From: Providencia vermicola
Lineage (GTDB): Bacteria > Pseudomonadota > Gammaproteobacteria > Enterobacterales > Enterobacteriaceae
DNA length: 64,000 bases
Assembly: GCF_010748935.1 (NCBI RefSeq)
Contig: NZ_CP048796.1
Coordinates: forward strand, 1,615,001-1,679,000
Direction: 5' to 3'
A program made the translations under genes and the position numbers. Below are positions 47,701 through 58,163 of the stretch, in pieces (within the stretch, counting starts at the first letter, position 1; each line of letters opens with the position of its first letter). The notes beneath the pieces are model-generated. The model saw only the letters and a list, made by a program, of their open reading frames with translations, did not search any database and was not told the origin of the DNA.

Positions 47701-49846
47701 ACTTGCTAATCTGCGCTTTGGTGGTGATAGTGAAGAAGCCGCGTTAGAGCGTGGAGGAATGAAGCCGCTAACAGAAGTGCAAATCATTGCGGAACAAGCT
47801 CAACCTGTGACACTGGATAAAAATGGTGAAGGTGAAATCACATTACCAATCCCTGATTTTAATGGGGAATTACGCGTGATGGCACAAGCTTGGAATGACA
47901 AAGATTTTGGTCATGCCGACAGTAAAGTTGTGGTTGCCGCACCATTGATTACACAAATGTCGATGCCACGTTTTATGGCTGGTGGTGATAAATCTTACTT
48001 TGCACTGGATCTGACTAACACAACTGATAATACACAAAATGTCACGGTGACCTTTAAAGCCTCGGGTATGGTGAAATTAGATGGGGCGACCTCGAAAGAA
48101 CTCTCTTTAGTGAAAGGCAAACGAACAACAGTTACCTTACCTGTTCGTGCTGATTACGGTTATGGGGAAGGTCAAGTGTCGATGACAATCAATGGTATTA
48201 ACATCCCCGGCGAGTCATTGAAAGAATACAGTAATAGTTGGAAAGTCGGAGTACGTCCTGCTCAACCAGCAGAAACTCTTTCTTATGCGATTGCGATTGA
48301 GCCCGGTGAACAATGGACATTACCAACGGAAGAGTTGCGCGGTTTATCACCGGATACGCTTGAAGGGCAGGTACTGTTGACGAGTCGTCCTCCACTGCAA
48401 ATCGCACGTTATATTCGTGAGTTATTTGCATATCCATATGGCTGCCTTGAGCAGACGATCAGCGGACTATATCCTTCACTGTACTCCTCGCAAGCGGAAT
48501 TAACGAAGCTGGGTGTGAAATCACAAACGGATGATGATCGTCGGAAAGCCATTGAAATCGGTATTCCGCACTTATTAAGCATGCAGCGTCCTGATGGAAG
48601 TTTCTCGTTGTGGGATCGGAATGGCCGCGAAGAGTATTGGCTGACGGCTTACGCAACAGATTTTTTAAATAGAGCTCATCAACGAGGCTATTCAGTACCT
48701 CAAGATGCGTTAGTGAATGCAAATAGCCGTTTGTTAAGCTACTTACAAGATGGTAATCAAATCAATTATCCATATACCAATAATCCGGATGCATCGCGCT
48801 TTGCTGCTCAAGCTTATGCAGGCTTGGTATTGGCCACACAGCAGAAAGCTCCTTTAGGAGCCTTGCGCCAATTGTACTCTAGGACCAATGAATCCAATAG
48901 TGGGTTACCGCTAGTGCAGTTAGGGATCGCATTGAATCTCATGGGAGATAAGGCACGTGGTGACAGCGCCATTATCGATGGATTGAAAAAACAGCGTAGT
49001 CGTTACAGTTATGATGGTGACTATGGTTCAACGATCCGTGACGATGCAATGATAGTGGCTTTATTAAATGAACATCAATTAATGCCGAAATCGCGTGATC
49101 AAAAACTACAGATATTGTCCAATAACCTAGTTTCACAACAGTACTTCTCAACTCAAGAGAGTAATGCGTTGTATCTAGCGGGTCGTTATTATGTGAATGA
49201 TTCCGAAACGCCATGGAAAGCGGTTATCAATGGTCAAGAGCCACCAATGACATCGGACAAACCGGTCAATGAGTTCTTGAGCAAACAACAGCTACAAACA
49301 GGCTACAGCATTGAAAATGCGGGTACCAATACATTGTATAGCCGTTTGAATGTGGTGGGATACCCGATGTATACACCAACGCCGAGTTCCAATGTATTAA
49401 GTGTGAAACGTACCTATTTAGATTTACAAGGCCAACCAATTACACTTGACCGTTTAAGATCGGGCGAAATGGTAGTTGTGAAGTTGGAAGTAAACGCTTC
49501 ACAGATGGTTCCTGATGCATTAGTCGTTGATTTATTGCCAGCAGGTTTAGAACTAGAAAACCAAAATTTGGCAAACAGCAGTGCAAATCTCAGCGAAACA
49601 GCGCCAAACTTACAAGAAGTGATCGATGATATGCAGCAAGCACAAATCAGTCATATGGAATATCGTGACGACCGTTTTGTCGCTGCCGTTGAGGTACAGC
49701 AGTATAAACCAACCACTTTAGTGTATTTAGCTAGAGCGGTGACGCCGGGTGTATACAACATTCCTGTTCCACAGGTGGAATCCATGTATGTGCCTGAATG
49801 GCGAGCTGTCGGTAATGCTAGTGGTCAATTAGAAATCGTTCGTTAA
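44798..49846 (+). CDS. yfhM: Alpha-2-macroglobulin family lipoprotein YfhM
   Basis: 1682 residues. An N-terminal signal with the lipobox 'ALTGC' is followed by an Asn/Thr/Lys-rich linker. Macroglobulin-like domains follow, and the thioester motif 'YGCLEQ' is intact (Cys1216), so the protein can trap proteases covalently in the periplasm. A C-terminal domain ends 'PEWRAVGNASGQLEIVR'. It is paired with pbpC, as is general for this family: it may guard the wall when the envelope is breached while PBP1C repairs it. Confidence 0.94.
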   Translation: MNQHFSWASLAGLKTKKRYIAAALASVIALTGCDNTDDTSKKDTNIAAENKSTVENPTKTAPLATENKSATKLSKEEMIKRYAGKELTILDASELQLDGASAIVVTFSVPLEQNQDFSQFLNLVDVKSGKLDGAWELSDNQMELRFRHIPPSRELNLTVNTGIKAVNERTITQPFEKKLQTAQIIPTVGFASKGSLLPSKVAQGLPVIALNVDKVDVNFFRIDEKQLPQFLAMWQYRSNYEYWYSEEFLNKTELAYTGRFDLNPTKNTRETVLLPLKEIKELQQDGVYLAIMQKAGSYSYQFPATVFTLSDIGVSLHSYQDQVDVFTQSLAKGSALKGVELRILDEKGQLVNKATTDGDGHAKLDKLAGGKLLLATLDGQTSMIDLTQPALDLSEFDISGPVGYAKQFFVFGPRDLYRPGELLLVNGLLRDGDGQPIKAQPVKVDVLKTDGQVVRSFVWQPEQDHNGLYQYQYEIPKSAETGGWSLRFDLGDGSPLRYYKFNVEDFMPERMALEMSAQEKPILNNEPVEFDIQGRYLYGAPAAGNELQGQIFIRPDREAVAKLPGFEFGFENEEGLQRKLDEFDLTLNDSGETVIAVPQSNWESLRSPIKVIAQASLLEAGGRPVTRRAEQAVWPAKAMVGIRPLFNKKEIYDYRTDRYTQRYNVDENSLAEFELVFADAAGNKLAAENLTARLVYERRDYFWSWSESGGWTSNYDQKDLMMANENIKIEKDGTAKVSFPVDWGSFRLEVINEDNKLVSSLQFWAGYSWQDNAGGNGAIRPDQVKLSLNKPAYLPGEKAKVRVESPKAGKGYILLESSSGPLWWQEIDVPEKGMEIEVPVNKEWARHDLYITAVVVRPGDDSKEATVKRAIGVLHLPLADENRKIGLSLTAPTKMRPNQDLTVKVKATAQDGKPLPEKVNVLLSAVDTGVLNITDFKTPNPYEAFFGRKRYGVDQYDVYGHLIEGQGKLANLRFGGDSEEAALERGGMKPLTEVQIIAEQAQPVTLDKNGEGEITLPIPDFNGELRVMAQAWNDKDFGHADSKVVVAAPLITQMSMPRFMAGGDKSYFALDLTNTTDNTQNVTVTFKASGMVKLDGATSKELSLVKGKRTTVTLPVRADYGYGEGQVSMTINGINIPGESLKEYSNSWKVGVRPAQPAETLSYAIAIEPGEQWTLPTEELRGLSPDTLEGQVLLTSRPPLQIARYIRELFAYPYGCLEQTISGLYPSLYSSQAELTKLGVKSQTDDDRRKAIEIGIPHLLSMQRPDGSFSLWDRNGREEYWLTAYATDFLNRAHQRGYSVPQDALVNANSRLLSYLQDGNQINYPYTNNPDASRFAAQAYAGLVLATQQKAPLGALRQLYSRTNESNSGLPLVQLGIALNLMGDKARGDSAIIDGLKKQRSRYSYDGDYGSTIRDDAMIVALLNEHQLMPKSRDQKLQILSNNLVSQQYFSTQESNALYLAGRYYVNDSETPWKAVINGQEPPMTSDKPVNEFLSKQQLQTGYSIENAGTNTLYSRLNVVGYPMYTPTPSSNVLSVKRTYLDLQGQPITLDRLRSGEMVVVKLEVNASQMVPDALVVDLLPAGLELENQNLANSSANLSETAPNLQEVIDDMQQAQISHMEYRDDRFVAAVEVQQYKPTTLVYLARAVTPGVYNIPVPQVESMYVPEWRAVGNASGQLEIVR

Positions 49847-49857
49847 TCTTTGCTAAA

Positions 49858-49890
49858 CCCTTATACTGTGTAGTGCTAGTCGTATAAGGG
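49858..49890. terminator. Inverted repeat between yfhM and pbpC
   Basis: CCCTTATAC (49858-49866) pairs with GTATAAGGG (49882-49890), followed by CTATTTCTTT. It is perhaps a weak terminator or attenuator inside the yfhM-pbpC pair. Confidence 0.45.
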
Positions 49891-49915
49891 CTATTTCTTT
49901 GCGGTAGATCCATTT

Positions 49916-52237
49916 ATGAAAAAAGGGTTACGACGCACTGGGATGACATTGATCGTCTTGGTGATTTTTTTGCCTCTGCTATTTTTATTGCTTGATAGGT
50001 TATGGCCATTACCCATCAAGCAAATTGAAATGGCACGTACCGTAGTGGCCGAAGATGGCACACCACTTTGGCGTTTTGCTGACAGAGAAGGCATTTGGCG
50101 CTATCCCGTAAAATTAGATGAAGTATCACCTGAATTTATTGAAGCACTCCTCACCTATGAAGATCGCCATTTTTATCAACATCCGGGCGTTAACCCTTTT
50201 TCGTTGCTGAGGGCATTATGGCAGGATGTGAGTTCAGGGCGTATCGTATCAGGGGGAAGTACGATTTCTATGCAGGTTGCTCGGTTAATTGACCCTCATG
50301 ACCGAACAATAACAGGTAAACTCAAACAACTCTGGCGTACCGCACAGCTTGAATACCATTATTCAAAAGATGAAATCTTGGAAATGTACCTGAATCGAGC
50401 CCCTTACGGGGGAACTATTGAAGGAATTGGTGCTGCAAGTTGGGTGTATTTAAATAAATCGCCAGATAAACTGACGTCAGGTGAGGCGGCGCTCTTTGCG
50501 GTATTGCCACAAGCGCCAAGCAGACTGAGACCTGACCGTTATCCCCAAAGAGCGCAAGCTGCACGCGATAAAGTCCTTGATAGGCTCGCTGAATATCAGG
50601 TTTGGTCGGCAGATAAAGTTGCTGATATTAAACAGGAACAAATCTGGTTAGCTCCGCGTAAAAATCCTCATTTAGCGCCTTTATTAGCGCGTCGCGTCGT
50701 CAAAGATGTTCAAGATTCAATTATTGAAACCACAATTGATGCAGGGTTACAGCGTCAGTTAGAGGATATGGCGATTAATTGGAAAAACCAGCTGCCTAAG
50801 CAAACTTCATTAGGATTATTGGTTGTTGATCATACTGATATGAGTGTGAAAGCTTATCTTGGGTCAATTGATTTTACAGATAATAGCCGTTTTGGTCATG
50901 TTGATATGATCACGGCTTGGCGTTCGCCGGGGTCGACACTTAAACCCTTTTTATATGCACTCGCAATGGATGATGGATTGATCCATGCCGAATCACTGTT
51001 ACAAGATGTACCACGTCGTTTTGATGATTATCGACCAGGTAATTTTGATAGTGGTTTTAATGGTCCTGTGAGCGTCAGTGATGCATTAGTGCGTTCACTG
51101 AATTTGCCGGTAGTGCAAGTACTTGATGCTTATGGGAGTAAACGTTTTACGGCCAAGTTACGTAATGTTGGGACAGAATTACGTTTTCCTTTAGCAAGTG
51201 AACCCAATTTATCACTCATTTTAGGTGGAACGGCTGCACGTATGGATGAGCTAGTAGCAGCTTACAGCGCTTTTGCTCGCCAAGGAAAAGTTTCACCACT
51301 GCGCTATCGACCCAGTGAAGTGATACGCGATCGCCAGCTTATCTCACCGGGAGCTGCGTGGATTGTGCGACGTATTATGGGGGGAGAGGCGCGCCCTGTG
51401 CCAGACAGTAGTTTAAGCGCACAAGTGAATTTAGCATGGAAAACCGGCACCAGTTATGGCTATCGTGATGCATGGGCGATAGGGGTCAATCCGCGTTATA
51501 CCATTGGTGTATGGGTTGGGCGGCCAGATGGTACACCTGTTGCAGGGCAATTTGGCTACGCAACGGCTATTCCGATAATGAATCAGGTGAATAATTTATT
51601 GTTAGCTCGTTTATATCAATCAACCCAATTGATACCGAAAGATACTAAGCCCGCAAGCGTTAGCCAAGCGGTGATTTGTTGGCCGAGTGGCACCGCGTTG
51701 CCAAAAGAGGATAGCAATTGCCGGCAACGTCGCTTAAGTTGGATTTTGGACAAGACGATCCCACCAACACTCATTGCGAAAGGACAGGAGTCATTATTAG
51801 GGCTACGCCAGAAAATATGGGTCAATACTCAAGGTTTACAGGTTGCGCCAGATTGCCCTAACGCAATAGAAAAAGAGATCTATTTGTGGCCGATTACATT
51901 AGAGTCATGGCTACCGTCGGGTGAGAAACGTGCTAACCGGTTACCTCGTATTGATCCCCAATGTCCACCAATGAGGAGTGAAATGCCGCCACTGTTGATT
52001 TCGGGCGTGCGTGAAGGTGAAATTCTACAGCGGTTACCAGGTAAAAGTAGTTTAGATGTACGCTTAGTGACGCAAGGTGGGCAAGGACAACAATGGTGGT
52101 TTTTAAATGGCGAGCAAATAAAAGAAACAGGACACAATGGCAGCGTTTTACTGACTTTTGATAAATCAGGAAACTACCAAATTTCTGTTTTAGACATGGG
52201 GGGACAAGTGACCTCAGTCAGTTTTAAAGTGAAGTAA
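49916..52237 (+). CDS. pbpC: Penicillin-binding protein 1C
   Basis: 773 residues. After an N-terminal membrane anchor (about 8-28) comes the glycosyltransferase domain ('TYEDRHFYQHPGVNPF', 'GGSTISMQVARL'). The transpeptidase domain has the serine in 'SPGSTLKPF' (S340-x-x-K343), 'SLN' and 'KTGTS'. A C-terminal PBP1C-type beta domain with several cysteines follows. It polymerises peptidoglycan in the periplasm. The gene follows yfhM by 69 bp. Confidence 0.95.
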   Translation: MKKGLRRTGMTLIVLVIFLPLLFLLLDRLWPLPIKQIEMARTVVAEDGTPLWRFADREGIWRYPVKLDEVSPEFIEALLTYEDRHFYQHPGVNPFSLLRALWQDVSSGRIVSGGSTISMQVARLIDPHDRTITGKLKQLWRTAQLEYHYSKDEILEMYLNRAPYGGTIEGIGAASWVYLNKSPDKLTSGEAALFAVLPQAPSRLRPDRYPQRAQAARDKVLDRLAEYQVWSADKVADIKQEQIWLAPRKNPHLAPLLARRVVKDVQDSIIETTIDAGLQRQLEDMAINWKNQLPKQTSLGLLVVDHTDMSVKAYLGSIDFTDNSRFGHVDMITAWRSPGSTLKPFLYALAMDDGLIHAESLLQDVPRRFDDYRPGNFDSGFNGPVSVSDALVRSLNLPVVQVLDAYGSKRFTAKLRNVGTELRFPLASEPNLSLILGGTAARMDELVAAYSAFARQGKVSPLRYRPSEVIRDRQLISPGAAWIVRRIMGGEARPVPDSSLSAQVNLAWKTGTSYGYRDAWAIGVNPRYTIGVWVGRPDGTPVAGQFGYATAIPIMNQVNNLLLARLYQSTQLIPKDTKPASVSQAVICWPSGTALPKEDSNCRQRRLSWILDKTIPPTLIAKGQESLLGLRQKIWVNTQGLQVAPDCPNAIEKEIYLWPITLESWLPSGEKRANRLPRIDPQCPPMRSEMPPLLISGVREGEILQRLPGKSSLDVRLVTQGGQGQQWWFLNGEQIKETGHNGSVLLTFDKSGNYQISVLDMGGQVTSVSFKVK

Positions 52238-52481
52238 CGAATAAAAAGTGTTACTTAGTCAAAAAAATAGTCTTTTTTGCTATAAAAAGTTTAACAAAAT
52301 GTTGATGTAACTGTAGGAAATTGTAATCGTAGCCCCTATAATCAACGCCTTGTTTCTGTTACTGGGTAGCAGAAGATTAACACTATAAAAAACAACAACT
52401 GACACATACTTTTCGTTTTTGAATTACTTGAAAAAGTTAAGAACGCTGGGTAAAAGTCACGATATCGCTAAGAGGTTATTT

Positions 52482-52907
52482 ATGACGGTTCAACGTACAT
52501 TTTCTATTATTAAACCAAACGCAGTAAAGAAAAATGCTATTGGTGCAATCTATCATCGTTTTGAAAGCGCTGGTTTTTCAATCGTTGCCGCCAAAATGCT
52601 GCATTTGACTCGTGAGCAAGCTGAAGGTTTCTACGCAGAGCACAAAGGTCGTCCTTTCTTTGAAGGTCTGGTTGAATTCATGACTTCAGGTCCAATTATG
52701 CTGCAAGTTCTGGAAGGTGAAAATGCGGTTCAGCGTCACCGTGACCTGATGGGTGCAACTAACCCAGATAACGCATTAGCAGGAACGTTACGTGCTGACT
52801 ATGCGGATAGTTTCACTGAAAACGCAGTTCATGGTTCTGACTCTGTTGAGTCGGCAAATCGTGAAATCGCGTATTTCTTTACTGAAGATGAAATCTGCCC
52901 TCGCTAA
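52482..52907 (+). CDS. ndk: Nucleoside diphosphate kinase
   Basis: 141 residues from the ATG at 52482 ([18 protein letters not shown]) with an AAGAGG ribosome site; an in-frame upstream start at 52419 is not conserved. The phosphorylated active-site His is in '[13 protein letters not shown]'. It balances NTP and dNTP pools by phosphate transfer from ATP. Confidence 0.97.
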   Translation: MTVQRTFSIIKPNAVKKNAIGAIYHRFESAGFSIVAAKMLHLTREQAEGFYAEHKGRPFFEGLVEFMTSGPIMLQVLEGENAVQRHRDLMGATNPDNALAGTLRADYADSFTENAVHGSDSVESANREIAYFFTEDEICPR

Positions 52908-52958
52908 TTAACAAACTAATGCATTAGCATTATTCTAATAAAGTTTGTACAATGCGAC

Positions 52959-52995
52959 GCCCTGTTAATATAATTGTTAACAGGGCTTATTTTAT
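52959..52995 (+). terminator. ndk terminator
   Basis: GCCCTGTTAA (52959-52968) pairs with TTAACAGGGC (52977-52986), followed by a T-rich stretch. Confidence 0.8.
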
Positions 52996-53056
52996 TATGA
53001 ACGTTGTGCTATTCACATAGCACTCGCCGAAAGTGTAACAACGAGGCAACTTAAAC

Positions 53057-54238
53057 ATGTCCGATATGACAACAAGTGCACAATGTGCAACTTCCTCCGC
53101 TATTTCTGTCACACCAGAAAAAAACACACAAAAAATTAATCTCCTCGATTTGAATCGTAAACAAATGCGTGATTTTTTTGCGCAAATGGGTGAAAAACCA
53201 TTCCGTGCCGATCAAGTCATGAAATGGATATATCACTACTGTTATGACGATTTCGATCAAATGACAGATATAAACAAAGCATTGAGAGCGAAACTCAAGG
53301 AAGTCGCTGAAATTCGTGCTCCTGAAGTCGCTGAAGAACAGCGTTCAGCTGATGGTACGATAAAATGGGCGATAACAGTAGGTGACCAGCAAGTTGAAAC
53401 GGTTTATATTCCAGAAGATGACCGCGCAACATTATGTGTCTCTTCACAAGTGGGTTGTGCGTTAGAATGTAAATTCTGTTCTACAGCGCAGCAAGGATTT
53501 AACCGTAACTTACGTGTTTCTGAAATTATCGGGCAAGTTTGGCGTGCGGCAAAAATAATCGGTTCATTAAAATCCAGCGGACGCCGTCCTATTACTAACG
53601 TCGTCATGATGGGAATGGGGGAACCGTTATTAAATCTGAATAACGTCGTCCCAGCGATGGAAATCATGATGGATGATTTCGGCTTTGGTTTATCGAAGCG
53701 GCGTGTCACCTTATCGACTTCTGGGGTTGTACCAGCACTCGATAAGTTAGGTGATATGATTGATGTGGCGTTAGCGATTTCATTACATGCTCCGACGGAT
53801 GATATCCGTGATGACATTGTACCGATTAATAAAAAGTACAATATTGAAACCTTCCTTAGCAGCGTAAGACGTTATTTGTCTAAATCAAATGCGAATGGTG
53901 GTCGTGTCACGGTGGAATATGTGATGCTGGATCATGTCAATGACAGTATTGAACAAGCGCATCAATTAGCGGAATGTTTAAAAGATACGCCAAGTAAAAT
54001 TAACTTGATCCCTTGGAATCCGTTCCCAGGCGCACCTTATGGTCGTAGTTCGAACAGCCGTATCGATCGTTTTTCAAAAGTGTTGATGGAATATGGCTTT
54101 ACGACGATAGTGCGTAAAACTCGTGGTGACGATATTGATGCCGCTTGTGGTCAGCTGGCGGGAGAGGTCATTGACCGTACTAAACGGACATTGAAAAAGC
54201 GCATGGCTGGGGAACCTATCAAGGTGAAAGCAGTCTGA
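53057..54238 (+). CDS. rlmN: Dual-specificity RNA methyltransferase RlmN
   Basis: 393 residues, radical SAM. The cluster motif CX3CX2C is in '[16 protein letters not shown]'. It makes 2-methyladenosine at A2503 of 23S rRNA and A37 of some tRNAs; the second methyl-carrying Cys is expected in '[11 protein letters not shown]'. The N-terminal 25 residues are Thr/Ser-rich and less conserved. It heads the rlmN-rodZ-ispG-hisS-yfgM-bamB-der run. Confidence 0.96.
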   Translation: MSDMTTSAQCATSSAISVTPEKNTQKINLLDLNRKQMRDFFAQMGEKPFRADQVMKWIYHYCYDDFDQMTDINKALRAKLKEVAEIRAPEVAEEQRSADGTIKWAITVGDQQVETVYIPEDDRATLCVSSQVGCALECKFCSTAQQGFNRNLRVSEIIGQVWRAAKIIGSLKSSGRRPITNVVMMGMGEPLLNLNNVVPAMEIMMDDFGFGLSKRRVTLSTSGVVPALDKLGDMIDVALAISLHAPTDDIRDDIVPINKKYNIETFLSSVRRYLSKSNANGGRVTVEYVMLDHVNDSIEQAHQLAECLKDTPSKINLIPWNPFPGAPYGRSSNSRIDRFSKVLMEYGFTTIVRKTRGDDIDAACGQLAGEVIDRTKRTLKKRMAGEPIKVKAV

Positions 54239-54308
54239 GTTATAGATAATATCTAAATATTTGGTCTAATTATCATTTAGGTCATTTATGGATAGGCAAA
54301 ATGACCCT

Positions 54309-54336
54309 CATCACCTACAATGATTTGTAGGTGATG
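54309..54336. repeat. Perfect inverted repeat between rlmN and rodZ
   Basis: CATCACCTACAA and TTGTAGGTGATG form a 12-bp perfect palindrome with loop TGAT. There is no T-run, so it is not an ordinary terminator. Confidence 0.75.
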
Positions 54337-54429
54337 ATATTAATAAAATTGTCACGTTAGGATTATTACGAGTAAAGCTAAGGAAAATAGCTTTATATTT
54401 CATTCACTCGAACACAGTGTTGCTAGCAA

Positions 54430-55371
54430 ATGACTATCGATAACAATACCGAACAAACTCCAATTACAGTAGGAAAACTACTCTCTCAAGCGCGTGAGCG
54501 AATGGGATTAACGCAAGAATCGGTCGCGGAGCGTCTGTGTCTTAAAGTTAGTACGGTAAGAGAAATCGATGAAGATGTAAAACCTGCTGGTGTCGAACCC
54601 ACCTTTTTACGTGGTTATATGCGTTTATACGCACGTATGGTGAATGTGCCAGAAAGTGAATTAAATGCGCTACTTAGAAATGATGAGCCGATTGCAACAT
54701 CAACGGTTTCATCTATGCAAAGTTACTCATTAGGTAAAAAACGTAAGAAGCGTGAAGGTTGGTTGATGAAGCTAACTTGGTTAATTGTCATTGTATTAAT
54801 TGCAATGGTCGGCGTTTGGTGGTGGCAAGATCACCAAAAACAACAAAGTGAATTTGTCACAATGGCTAATCAAAATGATTTGCTATTATCCCAACAAAAT
54901 AGCAGTGAAAATCAAGTGGAAGTGACGAGTAACGCCACGGAAACGCCTCCTGCAACAGAGACGCCAACGAATTCTGCGGTCGATCTCACCTCAATTCAGC
55001 CAAACGATAATCAAACAACCGAATCACAACCGGTTAAAACTGTGCCACTGCCAAATTCACCAAGCGCAACAGTGAACATTGATCGTACCCAATCAATTGA
55101 AGAACCTGCAACGGCACCTGTCGTTCAAGATGCACTCGCGATGAGTTTTAAAGGCTCATGTTGGTTGGAGGTTCGCGATGCGAATAATAAAGTCTTGTAT
55201 AGTGGTATCAAGAACAATGGTGATACCTTGGATTTACAAGGCAAATTGCCTTACCGCTTAAATATTGGAGCTCCCGCAAACGTTGATATCAAATTCAATG
55301 GCAATGCGGTTGACTTAAGCCGTTTTATTAAAGCGAATCGTTCTGCTAAGTTAAAAATACCAGAAGCATAA
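54430..55371 (+). CDS. rodZ: Cytoskeleton protein RodZ
   Basis: 313 residues. The N-terminal cytoplasmic helix-turn-helix domain ('GKLLSQARERMGLTQESVAE', residues 15-80) binds MreB, and one membrane helix lies at about 113-132. A Thr/Pro/Gln-rich periplasmic linker leads to the C-terminal beta domain ('MSFKGSCWLEVRDANNKVLY'). It links MreB to the elongasome and cell shape. Confidence 0.95.
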   Translation: MTIDNNTEQTPITVGKLLSQARERMGLTQESVAERLCLKVSTVREIDEDVKPAGVEPTFLRGYMRLYARMVNVPESELNALLRNDEPIATSTVSSMQSYSLGKKRKKREGWLMKLTWLIVIVLIAMVGVWWWQDHQKQQSEFVTMANQNDLLLSQQNSSENQVEVTSNATETPPATETPTNSAVDLTSIQPNDNQTTESQPVKTVPLPNSPSATVNIDRTQSIEEPATAPVVQDALAMSFKGSCWLEVRDANNKVLYSGIKNNGDTLDLQGKLPYRLNIGAPANVDIKFNGNAVDLSRFIKANRSAKLKIPEA

Positions 55372-55524
55372 AGTCACAAATTAAGAAGACGCAAACTGTA
55401 TCCTAAAACTAGAATTGTGATAGTTTGCAGTTTGCGTTTTTGTGTATAGTGGTCATCGCAGCAATGATTATCCACTACACAACAGTGTTTAAGAGCACAT
55501 GGATGTCCAGAGAGTAAAATTAAA

Positions 55525-56646
55525 ATGCATAATGAATCACCGATAAAAAGACGTAAATCCACCCGAATTTATGTAGGTAATGTGCCTATTGGCGATGGGG
55601 CACCTATCGCTGTCCAATCTATGACCAATACGCGCACGACGGATGTTGAAGCAACAGTGCGGCAAATCCAATCATTAGAGCGTGTAGGCGTGGATATCGT
55701 ACGGGTATCTGTACCTACGATGGATGCAGCAGAAGCCTTTAAACTCATTAAGCAGCGTGTGAATGTGCCATTGGTTGCTGATATTCACTTTGACTATCGT
55801 ATCGCGATGAAAGTCGCGGAATATGGTGTTGACTGCCTACGAATTAACCCAGGTAATATCGGTAGTGAAGAGCGTATTCGCCAAGTTGTGGATAGCGCTC
55901 GCTATCACAACATTCCTATCCGTATTGGGGTCAATGGCGGGTCACTGGAAAAAGATATTCAAGAAAAATACGGTGAGCCAACACCTGAAGCGCTAGTTGA
56001 ATCAGCGATGCGACATGTCGATATCTTGGATAGATTGAATTTCGATCAGTTCAAGGTCAGTGTTAAAGCATCGGATGTTTTTCTTGCCGTCGGCTCTTAC
56101 CGTTTATTAGCACAAAAAATTGACCAACCACTGCACTTAGGTATTACCGAAGCTGGTGGGGCACGCTCTGGTTCTGTTAAATCAGCAATTGGCCTTGGCA
56201 TGTTGTTGGCTGAAGGTATTGGCGATACATTGCGTATTTCGTTAGCGGCGGATCCAATTGAAGAAGTTAAAGTCGGTTTCGATATTCTAAAATCATTACG
56301 GATTCGTTCTCGTGGCATCAACTTTATTGCTTGTCCAACGTGTTCTCGTCAAGAATTTGATGTGATTGGCACAGTCAATGCCCTAGAGCAACGTCTTGAA
56401 GATATCATCACCCCAATGGATGTATCCATTATTGGTTGTGTCGTCAATGGTCCCGGTGAAGCTGAGGTTTCCACCTTAGGGGTGGCTGGTGCGAAAACCA
56501 AAAGTGGCTTCTATGAAGATGGTGTTCGTCAAAAAGAGCGTTTTGATAATGACAATATTATTGATCAGCTAGAGGCGAAAATTCGAGCAAAAGCAGCCAT
56601 GCTTGATGAAAATAACCGCATACAGATAAACCAAATAGAAAAATGA
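55525..56646 (+). CDS. ispG: 4-hydroxy-3-methylbut-2-enyl diphosphate synthase IspG
   Basis: 373 residues. It makes HMBPP in the methylerythritol phosphate pathway of isoprenoid synthesis, with a [4Fe-4S] cluster. The cluster cysteines lie in '[12 protein letters not shown]' and '[15 protein letters not shown]'. It depends on cluster supply such as that from the isc operon in this window. Confidence 0.97.
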   Translation: MHNESPIKRRKSTRIYVGNVPIGDGAPIAVQSMTNTRTTDVEATVRQIQSLERVGVDIVRVSVPTMDAAEAFKLIKQRVNVPLVADIHFDYRIAMKVAEYGVDCLRINPGNIGSEERIRQVVDSARYHNIPIRIGVNGGSLEKDIQEKYGEPTPEALVESAMRHVDILDRLNFDQFKVSVKASDVFLAVGSYRLLAQKIDQPLHLGITEAGGARSGSVKSAIGLGMLLAEGIGDTLRISLAADPIEEVKVGFDILKSLRIRSRGINFIACPTCSRQEFDVIGTVNALEQRLEDIITPMDVSIIGCVVNGPGEAEVSTLGVAGAKTKSGFYEDGVRQKERFDNDNIIDQLEAKIRAKAAMLDENNRIQINQIEK

Positions 56647-56655
56647 TTGTCAAAT

Positions 56656-56686
56656 AACTGGCTCTAATGGGCCAGTTTTTGTTTTT
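56656..56686 (+). terminator. Terminator after ispG
   Basis: AACTGGC (56656-56662) pairs with GCCAGTT (56671-56677), followed by T-rich sequence. Confidence 0.8.
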
Positions 56687-56860
56687 ATGGTATTTTGGCG
56701 AGCACTCAACGGCACTATTTTGAGTGAAAAGGACAGGGGCAACCCTAAAAAGAGCAGAATATTCCCGATTGAAGAGGAATATTATGGTTTGTTGATTGAA
56801 CCTAATGACATTTCGCTTTTATAATCGAGGCTATTCGATTCCGAAAAATAGAGACATAAC

Positions 56861-58153
56861 GTGGCAAAAAATATCCAGGCCGTTCGTGGCATGAATGACT
56901 ACCTGCCGGCAGACACTCGAGTCTGGCAGAAAATTGAAGCAGTTCTCAAAAATATTTTACAGGGTTATAGTTTTAGTGAAATTCGTACCCCGATTGTAGA
57001 GCACACCCCGCTATTTAGTAGAGCGATTGGTGAAGTGACGGATGTGGTTGAAAAAGAGATGTACACCTTTATCGACCGTCATGACACAGACAAAACTGAG
57101 GTTAGCCTCACTTTACGCCCTGAAAATACTGCTGGCTGCGTCCGTGCAGGTATTGAGCATGGTTTGCTGTACAATCAGGAACAGCGCTTATGGTATCTAG
57201 GGCCAATGTTTCGTCATGAACGTCCGCAAAAAGGTCGTTATCGCCAATTTCACCAACTAGGTGCCGAAGTGTTTGGTCTTGCGGGGCCAGATATTGATGC
57301 TGAGCTGATCATGATGACAGCACGCTGGTGGCGTGCATTAGGTATCAGTGAATATGTGACGTTAGAGTTAAACTCAATCGGTTCTTTAGAAGCTCGTGCA
57401 AATTATCGTGAAGCATTAGTGGCTTTCCTTGAGCAGCATAAAGAAAAGCTCGATGAAGATTGTCAACGCCGTATGTACACCAATCCATTGCGCGTACTTG
57501 ACTCAAAAAATCAAGAAGTACAGGCATTATTAAATGATGCACCTGAGCTGTTTGATTATTTAGATGATGAATCTCGTGAGCACTTTGATGGCCTGTGCAA
57601 ATTGTTAGATGCGGCTGGTATTCAATACCGAGTGAATCAACGTTTAGTGCGTGGTCTGGATTACTATAACCGTACTGTGTTTGAATGGGTGACAACCGCT
57701 CTTGGCTCACAAGGTACGGTGTGTGCAGGTGGCCGCTATGATGGCCTAGTTGGTCAACTCGGTGGTAAGCCAACACCAGCAGTTGGTTTTGCGATGGGTA
57801 TGGAGCGTATGGTGCTCTTGGTTAAAGATTTGAACCCTAACTTCACTGCTGATGATTCTGTCACTGACGTGTATTTAGCTTCATTTGGCGATAATAGCCA
57901 ACAAGCAGCATTGTTATTAGCTGAACAAGTACGTGATGCGTTGCCAAACATACGTGTGATGACCAATCACGGTGGCGGCAACTTTAAGAAACAATTAGCA
58001 CGTGCAGATAAGCAAGGTGCAAGAATTGCGCTGATTTTAGGTGAAGATGAAATTGCTAATCAGCAAGTTAGTGTGAAACACTTACTGACTGGTGAGCAAG
58101 AAACCGTATCGCAGCAGCAATTAGCACAGCGTTTAGCTGAACTGTTAGGTTAA
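56861..58153 (+). CDS. hisS: Histidyl-tRNA synthetase
   Basis: 430 residues from a GTG at 56861 ([16 protein letters not shown]). Class II synthetase: motif 2 '[21 protein letters not shown]', histidine loops '[15 protein letters not shown]', 'AGGRYDGL' and 'GFAMGMERM'. The usual 'LRPEGT' block reads 'LRPENT' (Asn89), and the preceding loop ('[12 protein letters not shown]') is longer than in E. coli ('DRNGDSL'). Confidence 0.97.
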   Translation: MAKNIQAVRGMNDYLPADTRVWQKIEAVLKNILQGYSFSEIRTPIVEHTPLFSRAIGEVTDVVEKEMYTFIDRHDTDKTEVSLTLRPENTAGCVRAGIEHGLLYNQEQRLWYLGPMFRHERPQKGRYRQFHQLGAEVFGLAGPDIDAELIMMTARWWRALGISEYVTLELNSIGSLEARANYREALVAFLEQHKEKLDEDCQRRMYTNPLRVLDSKNQEVQALLNDAPELFDYLDDESREHFDGLCKLLDAAGIQYRVNQRLVRGLDYYNRTVFEWVTTALGSQGTVCAGGRYDGLVGQLGGKPTPAVGFAMGMERMVLLVKDLNPNFTADDSVTDVYLASFGDNSQQAALLLAEQVRDALPNIRVMTNHGGGNFKKQLARADKQGARIALILGEDEIANQQVSVKHLLTGEQETVSQQQLAQRLAELLG

Positions 58154-58163
58154 GGAGAAACTA

